From: JBLHGN01 sp047616325
GTDB taxonomy: Bacteria > Pseudomonadota > Gammaproteobacteria > Pseudomonadales > Cellvibrionaceae
Direction of reading: 5' to 3'
Assembly (NCBI GenBank): GCA_047616325.1
Contig: JBLHGN010000028.1
Coordinates: 1 to 21,551, forward strand
DNA: 21,551 bases
The notes beneath the pieces were generated by a model. That model made no database searches. It was not told the DNA's origin and was given only the letters and a program-made list of their open reading frames with translations. Positions 1-6,772 of this stretch are shown here, piece after piece; the first letter of the stretch is position 1, and each line of letters begins with the position of its first letter. The position numbers were made by a program, and so were the translations under genes.

Positions 1-348
1 GAGGCTTGCTTCAGAAGCATGAAGAGTGAATTGGGCTTGCGCCCAATCTACCATCAAAAAGAAGCGCGCGTAAACGCGCATATTTTCATTACCCTGCTGG
101 CCTACCACATGGTTCATAGTCTGCGGGTACAATTAAGAGAGAAAGGCCTGTGTTTGAGCTGGGACAGTATAAGAAACATCATGGTGAGCCAACAAAGAGT
201 CAGCGTTACCATGCCAATAGAAGATGTGTCACAGATACACATTCGATCAACAACAAAGGCTGAACCCGCTCACCAGCACATTTTTAGTGCGCGGGGAGTA
301 AAAGCCGACTCATTAGGGGCGCGAAAAAGCGTGAAGAAGGCTGCTTAA
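1..348 (+). CDS. IS1634-like transposase, C-terminal fragment (5' end outside window)
   Basis: The frame is open from base 1 and ends at TAA 346-348, so this is the last ~115 codons of a longer gene. The peptide carries a stretch FRSMKSELGLRPIYHQ followed by K-E-A-R-V-x-A-H-I-F-I and L-A-Y-H, which I recognise as the C-terminal end of the DDE catalytic domain of IS1634/IS4-superfamily transposases, including the late catalytic glutamate region (F-R-x-x-K-S-E-L). The internal ATG at 19 is not a gene start. No terminal inverted repeat could be fixed downstream (349-459), so the right end of the insertion sequence is not placed. Whether the transposase is intact cannot be judged from this window. 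Confidence 0.8.
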   Translation, partial: EACFRSMKSELGLRPIYHQKEARVNAHIFITLLAYHMVHSLRVQLREKGLCLSWDSIRNIMVSQQRVSVTMPIEDVSQIHIRSTTKAEPAHQHIFSARGVKADSLGARKSVKKAA

Positions 349-459
349 AAAATCACCTGTAGTGCATCAAAATGGAAGTGAAAGTTTCAAAATTTTGATT
401 TGTATAGGTTTTTTCTTTTTGGCCACTGATGATGGGCTAACGCTTTGGCCCTCTAGTTT

Positions 460-1251
460 TTAGTGCCCAGATCCGAAAAATGCAAATTTAACGCCAATTA
501 TCAAAAGCAGTGAGGCTAAGATAGGTTGTAATACGGTGTTTGGCACTTTAGTGGCGGCTTTCGCACCAAAGTGCACGGCGGGCAGGGAGCCCACTAACAG
601 GCCCGCCAGCAGCTCAAAGTTGACGTTGTTGTTCCACAGGTGACCAAGGCCTGCAATGAGCGTTAGCGGTACAGCGTGGGCGATATCTGTCCCAACAACG
701 TGAATGGCTGGCAGGCGAGGGTACAAAACTAGCAGCAGGGCAGCACAAAAGGCACCTGCACCCACCGAAGATAGCGTCACAAAAATCCCTAGAAACAAAC
801 CACCAATAAATGTTATCAAGGAAGCGTTGCGCTGTGCCCAGTTGATAGACAGCTCGTCTTGATCACTCTCCCCTTGGAATTTGTGCTTAAAAAATACTAC
901 CATCGATGTAAGTATTAGCATAAACCCCAGAGCATGACTCAGTGTCGGGCCGTAATCGAGCGTTTTGGGAATATAGTACTTTAAAATATAACTTGTCAGC
1001 AGCGACGATGGAATACTGCCACCGGCAAGAATTACCACCAGACGCCAATGAATCGTGCCAAGGCGTTTGTGAGACGCCATTGCGCCGGTTTTTGTAATGG
1101 AGGCATAGAGCAAATCTGTGCCGATCGCTATTTTTTCGGGAACACCCGAAAGAATCAAAAGAGGGGTCATTAATGACCCGCCCCCTACGCCCGTAAGTCC
1201 AACAGCAAGGCCAACACCGGCGCCAGCAACAATATAAAATAGAAATTCCAT
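460..1251 (-). CDS. TSUP/TauE-SafE family membrane permease (putative sulfite/sulfur-compound transporter)
   Basis: A 263-residue, very hydrophobic protein with about eight predicted membrane spans. The N-terminal repeat contains G-x-G-V-G-L-A-V-G-L-T-G-V-G-G-G-S-L-M-T-P, the hallmark of the TSUP (TauE/SafE) family, and a second half-repeat follows from about residue 145 (G-G-L-F-L-G-I-F-V-T-L-S-S-V-G-A-G). Family members move sulfite, sulfoacetate, sulfolactate or other organosulfur anions across the inner membrane. The gene is divergent from cysB with a 181-bp AT-rich spacer, which suggests CysB-linked control and a role in sulfur uptake or sulfite export. The ATG start at 1251 has only a weak ribosome-binding site. 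The substrate is inferred from context and is not determined by sequence. Confidence 0.8.
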   Translation of the reverse strand: MEFLFYIVAGAGVGLAVGLTGVGGGSLMTPLLILSGVPEKIAIGTDLLYASITKTGAMASHKRLGTIHWRLVVILAGGSIPSSLLTSYILKYYIPKTLDYGPTLSHALGFMLILTSMVVFFKHKFQGESDQDELSINWAQRNASLITFIGGLFLGIFVTLSSVGAGAFCAALLLVLYPRLPAIHVVGTDIAHAVPLTLIAGLGHLWNNNVNFELLAGLLVGSLPAVHFGAKAATKVPNTVLQPILASLLLIIGVKFAFFGSGH

Positions 1252-1432
1252 GGTGGTTTCTTTTAAAAAGGTGAAAAGATGACGCTTAATTTAAAAAACG
1301 ACTGGCAAATATATCTATCTGTATCTATTCTTCAAAAGAATATTTGATTATATTTTTATAATGAAATTGGCAGCGCATAGAAATTAATCAGATTTTTTAC
1401 AAATCTTTCAATTGCCGCCATAGAGAGGGCAT

Positions 1433-2407
1433 ATGAAACTGCAGCAACTGCGTTATATCTGGGAAGTCGCACATCACGAGCTCAACGTTTCTGCGACCGC
1501 TCAAAGTTTGTACACTTCGCAACCGGGCATCAGCAAGCAGATTCGTTTGCTTGAAGATGAGCTGGGTGTAGAAGTTTTTTCCCGAAGTGGTAAACACCTA
1601 ACACGCATTACCCCTGCGGGTGAAGCCATTCTGCGCACGGCCGGAGAGGTTCTTCGCAAAGTTGAAAGCATTAAGCAGGTTGCGCAAGAATTTAGCAATG
1701 AGAAAAAAGGTAGTTTGTCGATTGCTACCACTCATACTCAGGCGCGCTATGCCCTTCCGCAGGTAATCGGAAAATTTATTCAGAAATATCCCGATGTATC
1801 ATTGCATATGCATCAAGGTACACCCATGCAAATCGCCGAGATGGCGGCGGACGGCTCGGTCGACTTTGCCGTGGCAACCGAAGCCATGGAGCTGTTTAGC
1901 GATTTAATTATGTTGCCGTGTTATCGCTGGAATCGCTGTATTTTGGTTCCCAAGGGTCATCCACTTTGCAGCATATCCACGCTTTCGCTGGAGGATGTTG
2001 CCAAACATCCCATTGTTACTTATGTGTTTGGGTTTACCGGGCGGTCAAAGTTAGACGAAGCCTTTATGGAGCGAGGTTTGGCGCCACGTGTGGTATTTAC
2101 AGCCGCAGATGCAGATGTTATTAAAACGTATGTACGTCTTGGGCTGGGCATTGGGATAGTGGCCAAAATGGCCTATGATGGAACCGAGGACAGCGATCTT
2201 GTGGCCTTAGATGCAAGTCACTTATTTGGTCCTAGTACAACTAAGTTGGCTTTTAGGAGAGGCACTTTCTTGCGTGGCTTTATGTTTGACTTTATTGAAG
2301 AGTTTGCGCCGCACCTAACCAAAGATATTGTTAACGAAGCGTTTAATCGTCACTCAAAACTGGAACTGGACGAACTGTTTTCCAGTATTGAGTTGCCCGA
2401 GTACTAA
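1433..2407 (+). CDS. cysB: LysR-type transcriptional regulator CysB
   Basis: A 324-residue LysR-family activator of the cysteine regulon. The N-terminal winged helix-turn-helix (about residues 1-60) begins MKLQQLRYIWEVAHHELNVS and contains S-Q-P-G-I-S-K-Q-I-R-x-L-E-x-E-L-G, closely matching CysB/Cbl. The rest is the periplasmic-binding-protein-like co-inducer domain, which in CysB binds N-acetylserine or O-acetylserine and is antagonised by sulfide/thiosulfate. Length equals that of CysB of E. coli (324 aa). It is divergent from a sulfur permease gene and close to cysH, as in Pseudomonas, so it likely controls both. The ATG at 1433 (spaced behind AGAGAGGG) gives the canonical N-terminus. Confidence 0.93.
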   Translation: MKLQQLRYIWEVAHHELNVSATAQSLYTSQPGISKQIRLLEDELGVEVFSRSGKHLTRITPAGEAILRTAGEVLRKVESIKQVAQEFSNEKKGSLSIATTHTQARYALPQVIGKFIQKYPDVSLHMHQGTPMQIAEMAADGSVDFAVATEAMELFSDLIMLPCYRWNRCILVPKGHPLCSISTLSLEDVAKHPIVTYVFGFTGRSKLDEAFMERGLAPRVVFTAADADVIKTYVRLGLGIGIVAKMAYDGTEDSDLVALDASHLFGPSTTKLAFRRGTFLRGFMFDFIEEFAPHLTKDIVNEAFNRHSKLELDELFSSIELPEY

Positions 2408-2511
2408 CAGGCTAAGGCATGATTGTCGATCTAAAAAGAACACGCAAAGTGGGTTTTTTTTTGCGAAATATTGTTTCGACTATTAATCTCAAACGAAGGT
2501 AAGGCGGCATT

Positions 2512-2847
2512 CTAAATAAAATCCAAATCCTGATTGTCGTTCATAATTTCTTTTAGCTCTTCGGCTTCGTTGGTTTTCTGCTCTAACACTTCTTTTAGAA
2601 ACTTCATATAAACAGTGTAGATTGTAGGCGCTTCGCCATCTTTTTCTACAATGAAAAATGGTGCTCTATCAACGTTGAGTTTTTTGGCAAGCAGCATGCC
2701 TTCGCTATTGCTATCTCTTTCGTCGGCCACTACCACTGCGTCTATGGCTTGCATGTGGCCTGAATGTTCAAGCCTACTAATTACGTCGCCACACTTTCTA
2801 CAAGGCGAGCCGTCTTTCAATATTTTTTTTACCAGTGTAATTTTCAT
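2512..2847 (-). CDS. Thioredoxin/glutaredoxin-fold protein with CRKC motif
   Basis: A 111-residue soluble protein. I chose the ATG at 2847 (MKITLVKKIL) because GAGGGC lies upstream at normal spacing; the longer frame to 2898 has no such site. C16-R-K-C19 near the N-terminus is a redox-active CxxC pair, and A-P63-F-F-I-V gives the cis-proline and following strand of a thioredoxin fold. The C-terminus is an acidic helix. It lies 56 bp downstream of cysH in the same direction, so it is probably co-transcribed. The 4Fe-4S type of CysH needs thioredoxin to reduce its catalytic cysteine, so this protein could be a dedicated electron donor; that is an inference. In Pseudomonas a small gene of unknown function occupies the same position between cysB and cysH. 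Confidence 0.75.
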   Translation of the reverse strand: MKITLVKKILKDGSPCRKCGDVISRLEHSGHMQAIDAVVVADERDSNSEGMLLAKKLNVDRAPFFIVEKDGEAPTIYTVYMKFLKEVLEQKTNEAEELKEIMNDNQDLDFI

Positions 2848-2903
2848 TTTAGCCCTCGTTATATGCAGTAAGCCCCGTTTCGAACAGGGTGGACTCAATT
2901 AGT

Positions 2904-3629
2904 CTAACTCTTTGCGTTGTCGCCATGAAGTCCGCACTCTTTTTTAGTCGCTTCTTCCCACCACCAGCGACCCTCGCGTTCATGCTGGCCTGGGCCAATG
3001 GCTTTAGTGCAGGGTTGGCAGCCAATGGAGACAAAACCTTGGTCGTGAAGCGCATTGTAGGGAATGTCTTCGGTGCGAATATAGCGCCACACATCATCGG
3101 TCGACCAGTTCGCCAGTGGGTTGTACTTAGTAAGTGTCTCCTCTGGGCGTGAAAACAACTTGTCTGTTTGAATAACCGGAATGCCGGCGCGCGTTCCCGG
3201 GCTCTGGTCTTTACGTTGACCCGTTACCCAGGCGTCTAGTGTTAGCAGTTTCTTTCTTAATGGTCCCACCTTGCGGATGCCACAGCACTCTTGGTGGTTG
3301 TCTTGATAAAAGCTAAATAGACCTTTTTCCGACACCAGCTTGTGTACTGAGGCGGCATCGGGAAAGAGAATGTCGAGCTTAATGTCGTAGTGTGTTCGAA
3401 TCTTTTCAATAAATTCGTAGGTCTCAGCGTGCAAGCGACCGGTATCGAGGCAAAATACCTGTACCCCAGGTTTGATCTTGCTTGCCATATCGACAAGCAC
3501 AACATCTTCAGCGCCCGAAAATGATAAGGCGATATTGTCGTGTTGTTCCAGCGCATAAGACAAAATTTCTTGCGGCGTTGCGCTTTGAAGTGTTTTGTCT
3601 ACGTCGACAATATTCACTGACTGGTTCAT
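2904..3629 (-). CDS. cysH: Phosphoadenylyl/adenylyl-sulfate reductase, iron-sulfur type
   Basis: A 241-residue enzyme of assimilatory sulfate reduction that converts APS (or PAPS) to sulfite using thioredoxin. The PP-loop-like S-F-S-G-A-E-D starts near residue 36. C115-C116 (Q-E-C-C-G-I-R-K) and C204-x-x-C207 (S-I-G-C-Q-P-C) are the four ligands of the 4Fe-4S cluster found in plant-type and Pseudomonas APS reductases and absent from E. coli PAPS reductase. C232 in K-E-C-G-L-H is the catalytic cysteine. The cluster motif therefore argues for APS as substrate. The ATG at 3629 is preceded by AAGGA. It sits beside cysB and a thioredoxin-like gene, which is the expected CysB regulon context. Confidence 0.93.
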   Translation of the reverse strand: MNQSVNIVDVDKTLQSATPQEILSYALEQHDNIALSFSGAEDVVLVDMASKIKPGVQVFCLDTGRLHAETYEFIEKIRTHYDIKLDILFPDAASVHKLVSEKGLFSFYQDNHQECCGIRKVGPLRKKLLTLDAWVTGQRKDQSPGTRAGIPVIQTDKLFSRPEETLTKYNPLANWSTDDVWRYIRTEDIPYNALHDQGFVSIGCQPCTKAIGPGQHEREGRWWWEEATKKECGLHGDNAKS

Positions 3630-3849
3630 GCTCCGATTTCCTTAAGATCAAATAGATGTTGAAGTGGTGAGGCAGAATAGCAGAGCTTGGCCGACAAGAG
3701 AAATAGCAAAGCCTTATACTGATATTGCTGGAAGTAAGGCGTCAGTCGGCTTTATTATAGCCAGCGGCTCTTTATGGTCAGGCATTTAGCTCATTATGGA
3801 CAGGTGCTTAATAGTCCGATATTTTTAATAAGTCACCGACATATAACTC

Positions 3850-3880
3850 CCCGCATTGGGATTGTAGTTGCCAATGCGGG
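3850..3880. repeat. Perfect 10-bp inverted repeat upstream of thrH
   Basis: CCCGCATTGG at 3850-3859 pairs exactly with CCAATGCGGG at 3871-3880 around an 11-nt spacer. The flanks ATATA and TATAT extend the symmetry imperfectly. There is no T-tract, so it is not a simple terminator. It could be an operator or an RNA hairpin in a leader. Confidence 0.6.
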
Positions 3881-3909
3881 CGTATATCTGTAAATTGCCG
3901 GCCAATTGT

Positions 3910-3941
3910 ACTGGCATCAAATAGATCTGACGCCAGTTTTT
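3910..3941 (+). terminator. Terminator-like hairpin upstream of thrH
   Basis: ACTGGC-A-TCA pairs with TGA-C-GCCAGT (one internal mismatch, 8-nt loop AATAGATC), followed directly by TTTTT ending at 3941. This is the form of a Rho-independent terminator on the + strand. It lies about 68 bp upstream of the thrH start with no coding gene on that strand before it. It could therefore end a small RNA begun in this spacer or act as an attenuator for thrH. Confidence 0.45.
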
Positions 3942-4008
3942 CGGCCCTATATTGAATGATAAGCTACAATATTGCGGCTAAACTACCTAGAAAAAAGAGG
4001 AGACGTAG

Positions 4009-4626
4009 GTGGAACTTGCATGTTTAGATTTAGAAGGCGTACTCATTCCTGAAATTTGGATAAAATTTGCCGAAAAAACGGGCATCGACGCCTTAAAAGC
4101 CACCACTCGCGACATTCCAGATTACGATGAATTGATGACTATGCGTTTGGCCGAGCTCGATAAGGCCGGGCTAGGTTTAAAAGAAATTCAACAAGTAATT
4201 GCCACGTTAAGCCCCTTAGAGGGCGCCGCCGAGTTTTTGAACTGGTTGAGAGAGCGCTTTCAGGTCATTATTATTTCCGACACCTTTTACGAGTTTGCCG
4301 GCCCCCTGATGAAGCAGCTGGGGTATCCAACCTTGCTATGCCATAAACTTACCGTGGACGACAGCGGTAAAGTTGTAGACTACAACCTGCGACAAGCGAA
4401 TCCCAAACGTCAAACCATCGCGGCATTTAAGACACTTTACTACCGAACTATAGCGGCGGGTGATTCCTACAATGACACCACCATGCTCGCCGAAGCCGAT
4501 GCCGGTATTCTGTTCAGCGCACCGCAAAACGTGATCGATGAATTTCCTCAGTTTCCTGCCGTGCACAACTACGAAGATTTGAAAAAGGCATTTGTTGCCG
4601 CCAGTAACCGTAAATTAGCGCTGTAA
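4009..4626 (+). CDS. thrH: Phosphoserine phosphatase / homoserine phosphotransferase ThrH (HAD family)
   Basis: A 205-residue cytoplasmic HAD-superfamily enzyme that matches Pseudomonas ThrH along its whole length. ThrH dephosphorylates phosphoserine and can transfer the phosphate to homoserine. HAD motif I is D7-L-E-G with nucleophile D7; as in ThrH the usual DxD acid is glutamate (E9). S90-D-T-F-Y is motif II, K133 (N-P-K-R-Q) motif III and G-D152-S-Y-N-D156 motif IV. The start is GTG at 4009 with the strong ribosome-binding site GAGGAG at 3997-4002. Serine biosynthesis fits the sulfur/cysteine neighbourhood, since serine is the carbon precursor of cysteine; cysB-cysH-thrH-pabB is also the Pseudomonas order. 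Confidence 0.93.
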   Translation: MELACLDLEGVLIPEIWIKFAEKTGIDALKATTRDIPDYDELMTMRLAELDKAGLGLKEIQQVIATLSPLEGAAEFLNWLRERFQVIIISDTFYEFAGPLMKQLGYPTLLCHKLTVDDSGKVVDYNLRQANPKRQTIAAFKTLYYRTIAAGDSYNDTTMLAEADAGILFSAPQNVIDEFPQFPAVHNYEDLKKAFVAASNRKLAL

Positions 4627-4632
4627 TCTCAA

Positions 4633-4666
4633 TTTTTGTATCGATATTAAAAGGTCGATACAAAAA
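4633..4666. repeat. Perfect 12-bp inverted repeat after thrH
   Basis: TTTTTGTATCGA (4633-4644) and TCGATACAAAAA (4655-4666) are exact reverse complements around a 10-nt loop. The T-run is on the 5' arm and the A-run on the 3' arm, which is the reverse of an intrinsic terminator. It begins only 7 bp after the thrH stop and may stabilise the mRNA 3' end or belong to the repeat cluster that follows. Confidence 0.55.
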
Positions 4667-4681
4667 GCTTCACTTAATTTA

Positions 4682-4732
4682 GTGCCCGTCCATAAATGGC
4701 CCTGCAGTGGAGTTCTATTTATAAACCAGCAC
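4682..4732. mobile_element. 51-bp miniature inverted-repeat element (internally deleted copy)
   Basis: The left end is GTGCCCGTCCATAAAT and the right end ATTTATAAACCAGCAC, imperfect terminal inverted repeats. The interior (C-C-T-G-C-A-G-T-G-G-A-G-T...) matches the right end of the 158-bp element at 14869-15026, so this appears to be an internally deleted derivative. The right flank TAATTA (4733-4738) is shared with the next element; the left flank AATTTA is only similar. It has no coding capacity. Confidence 0.65.
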
Positions 4733-4738
4733 TAATTA

Positions 4739-4872
4739 GTGCCCGTACAGAAACAAATGTTTTTGAATAAATCGTCATCCTCCTCGCGAATGCGGAGATC
4801 CAGGTCTTTCGCGGTTTTAAGGAACATGGGTTCCCGCCTGCGTGGGAATGACGGTGGTTTATGGGTGGACAC
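4739..4872. mobile_element. 134-bp MITE-like fold-back element at the pabB stop codon
   Basis: It begins GTGCCCGTAC and ends GTGGACAC, and is flanked on both sides by TAATTA (4733-4738 and 4873-4878). Its interior carries CGTCATCC...GCGAATGC and GCGTGGGAATGACG in opposite orientation, so the whole element folds back on itself. It is clearly the reverse-orientation relative of the element at 11278-11408, with the same internal blocks in the same order. There is no ORF, so it needs a transposase in trans. Its last base plus two bases of the target hexamer form the TAG stop of pabB. Confidence 0.75.
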
Positions 4873-6209
4873 TAATTATGTGATTCTCCACATAGTGTAT
4901 CGATAAGTATTCTAATTTTTTGCAAAGACTCCTCGTATTCTTCCTCTTCATTTGAATCGGCAACAATGCCGCCACCTCCCCAGCAAAATATTTTATTCTT
5001 GGATATAAGCAGCGTTCTTATCGCTATGCTCGAATCCATATTGCCGTTGGTATCCAGATAAAAAATAGAGCCGCAGTAAATGTTGCGCGGTGTGTCTTCC
5101 AGTTCGTGGATAATTTCCATGGCTCGTAATTTAGGCGCTCCAGTAATAGAGCCCCCAGGAAAGCAATGATTAAAAAATTGCAGTGCTGTAATCTCTGGTT
5201 TTAACGTTCCGGTAACTGTACTTACCAAATGATGCACATTTGCAAAACTTTCCAGCGAAAAAAGTGATGGGGCTTTTACGCTAAAAGGCGTGCATGCCTT
5301 GCTGAAATCGTTGCGCAACAAATCCACAATCATCAAGTTTTCGGCACGATTTTTCTCGCTGCTTATTAACTTTTGAGCTTGTATGTAGTCATTTTCTGGC
5401 GTTTTTCCCCGTGGCATGGTGCCTTTTATCGGTTGTGTAATAGCCTGGCGATTTTCAACTTTCACAAAGCGCTCCGGCGACAAACTCATTACTACATCGT
5501 CGCCCAGTTCAAAATATGCTGAAAAAGGGCTGGGTAGGGCAACTCTTAATTTGAGGTAGGCCGCGTCTTTTTCGCCCTTAAAAATACCGCTAAAACGTTG
5601 AGAAAAATTAATTTGGTAGGTGTCTCCATCGGCAATATAACTTTTTATTTTTTTGATGTTTTCTATGTAGTGTGCGTGGTCTAGGTCTGAATCAAAGTCG
5701 GCCACAAAAAAAACACCTGGGCAGGGAAAGTTGTTGTCGCACACAGTATTTATAATAAGTTGCTTTTGTTCGCTGCTGCAGGACGGTAAAAAAACCAAAA
5801 ATGCTTTTTGTGTTAAGTGGTCTTGCACTAACGCCCAGTCAAATATGCCAACCACACTGCTTTGTGTGGAAGCCTTAGGTGAAGGTATGTGATTTTGATA
5901 TTGATTGTGTTCGTAATTGATATATCCAATGGCACCGCCAGCGAAAGGGAGCCCCAAATCTTTTAAAATAGCCGCGGTTTCGCTATCAATAAGCCCATCG
6001 ACGTGTTTTTCCACTTCTGCAAGAGATGGGTTGAGTAATTCAATTAAGGGGGCGCCACTCAGAATATCGAAGCGACCGTATTGCGAGTGAGGCTTGCAGC
6101 TGTCTAGCCATACGCGTTTACCCAACGGTTTCAATCGCATAAAATAAGCAGAAGAGTCGGGCTGATAGGCGATGGGGTGACAGTGGCAATGAGGCTGTTT
6201 TAAAAACAC
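4872..6209 (-). CDS. pabB: Aminodeoxychorismate synthase component I (PabB)
   Basis: A 445-residue chorismate-utilising enzyme which, with the PabA glutaminase, makes 4-amino-4-deoxychorismate for folate. The C-terminal chorismate-binding domain shows Y-Q-I-N-F-S-Q, P-I-K262-G-T-M-P-R (the active-site lysine typical of PabB, where TrpE/PabB relatives differ), S-E-K-N-R-A-E-N-L-M-I-V-D-L-L-R-N-D, F-P-G-G-S-I-T-G-A-P-K and a final G-G-G-I-V-A-D-S. The start is GTG at 6209 with AGGA at proper spacing; the next methionine at residue 24 has no better site. No pabA or pabC lies alongside. The stop TAG (4872-4874 on the + strand) straddles the junction with a MITE-like element, so the original C-terminus may have differed by a stop codon only. 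Confidence 0.92.
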   Translation of the reverse strand: MFLKQPHCHCHPIAYQPDSSAYFMRLKPLGKRVWLDSCKPHSQYGRFDILSGAPLIELLNPSLAEVEKHVDGLIDSETAAILKDLGLPFAGGAIGYINYEHNQYQNHIPSPKASTQSSVVGIFDWALVQDHLTQKAFLVFLPSCSSEQKQLIINTVCDNNFPCPGVFFVADFDSDLDHAHYIENIKKIKSYIADGDTYQINFSQRFSGIFKGEKDAAYLKLRVALPSPFSAYFELGDDVVMSLSPERFVKVENRQAITQPIKGTMPRGKTPENDYIQAQKLISSEKNRAENLMIVDLLRNDFSKACTPFSVKAPSLFSLESFANVHHLVSTVTGTLKPEITALQFFNHCFPGGSITGAPKLRAMEIIHELEDTPRNIYCGSIFYLDTNGNMDSSIAIRTLLISKNKIFCWGGGGIVADSNEEEEYEESLQKIRILIDTLCGESHN

Positions 6210-6417
6210 GTATTATTCCTGCGAGAAGAGGCTGCTCGGCCGTGCAAACGCTATACCTTTGTTGCGAAGGGTTTGCCTACGCGCAATAATGGAGGCGCTA
6301 GTCTACTGTTTGCCACTGGTTTTTACTACGCTGAATGTAGGTATTAAGTCTACCCCTCGGACAATTTTCTGGCACTACGCTAGAAACTTCCTCAGTTAAT
6401 ATTTTAGAGAGTTCATT
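6210..6417. promoter_or_regulatory. Divergent spacer between pabB and the Rieske gene
   Basis: This 208-bp spacer must hold the outward promoters of both genes. I see the pabB ribosome-binding site (AGGA on the - strand) and AGAGAG before the Rieske ATG, but no promoter boxes or dyads clear enough to place. Confidence 0.35.
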
Positions 6418-6732
6418 ATGCCGTTCCATCCGCTAGAGAAGTTGAGTCGTTTGCACGACGGGTATCAGCGCGCGTTTAAGATTGAAGGGCACGCACTTCT
6501 TTTGTGTCAAATGGAGGGGCAGGTATTTATTATTGAAAACAACTGTCCTCATATGGATGCACCGCTTACAGATGCCACTCAGGTGTCTGGGGGCAAACTG
6601 CGCTGCCGGGCACACGGCATTGAATTCGATTTGAACAGTGGCCGCGCCTGTGGTCCACTTGCCGATACCATCGCCAAAGTAAGTAAGTTTTCCGTGGTGT
6701 ACGAGGGCGGCAGCGTAGGTACAGAGTTTTAG
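6418..6732 (+). CDS. Rieske [2Fe-2S] ferredoxin-like protein
   Basis: A 104-residue soluble Rieske domain. The cluster ligands are C43-P-H45 and C63-R-A-H66, giving the CxH...CxxH pattern of Rieske proteins, with short loops between them like those of the ferredoxin component of dioxygenases and NirD-type proteins. There is no signal peptide or membrane anchor, so it acts in the cytoplasm as an electron carrier or a small redox subunit. It stands alone: divergent from pabB and convergent with the GNAT gene, with no oxygenase or reductase partner nearby. The partner is therefore unknown. Such lone Rieske genes are common in Pseudomonas-like genomes. Confidence 0.85.
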   Translation: MPFHPLEKLSRLHDGYQRAFKIEGHALLLCQMEGQVFIIENNCPHMDAPLTDATQVSGGKLRCRAHGIEFDLNSGRACGPLADTIAKVSKFSVVYEGGSVGTEF

Positions 6733-6772
6733 CCGTTTTTTATGTTCATGGTTTGGTTTGTAGCTGTGCTGT

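Larger units (their letters stand above)
3630..4008. promoter_or_regulatory. 379-bp intergenic region between divergent cysH and thrH, with three inverted repeats
   Basis: No convincing ORF. It must hold the leftward cysH promoter (probably CysB-activated) and the rightward thrH promoter. Three dyads are visible: GCCGAC 3690-3695 with GTCGGC 3745-3750, which encloses GCCTTA/TAAGGC (3711-3716, 3735-3740); a perfect 10-bp pair at 3850-3859/3871-3880; and ACTGGC/GCCAGT (3910-3915/3932-3937) followed by TTTTT. The last has terminator form on the + strand. I could not place -35/-10 boxes with confidence. Confidence 0.5.

Noticed and set aside
460..475. TTAGTGCCCAGATCC at the end of the TSUP gene resembles the MITE terminus
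   Set aside because: Similarity stops after about nine bases, there is no opposite end or TANNTA flank nearby, and the bases encode the conserved-looking protein end; probably chance.
1252..1432. Sigma-70 promoter boxes for cysB in the AT-rich spacer (TATAAT near 1359)
   Set aside because: A TATAAT is visible but no -35 at proper distance; in AT-rich DNA this is weak evidence, so it is not listed as a feature.
2426..2466. Possible terminator after cysB (CGCAAA...TTTGCG with a T-run)
   Set aside because: The T-run is inside the loop and not after the stem, and the stem is short and AT-rich, so I do not call it.
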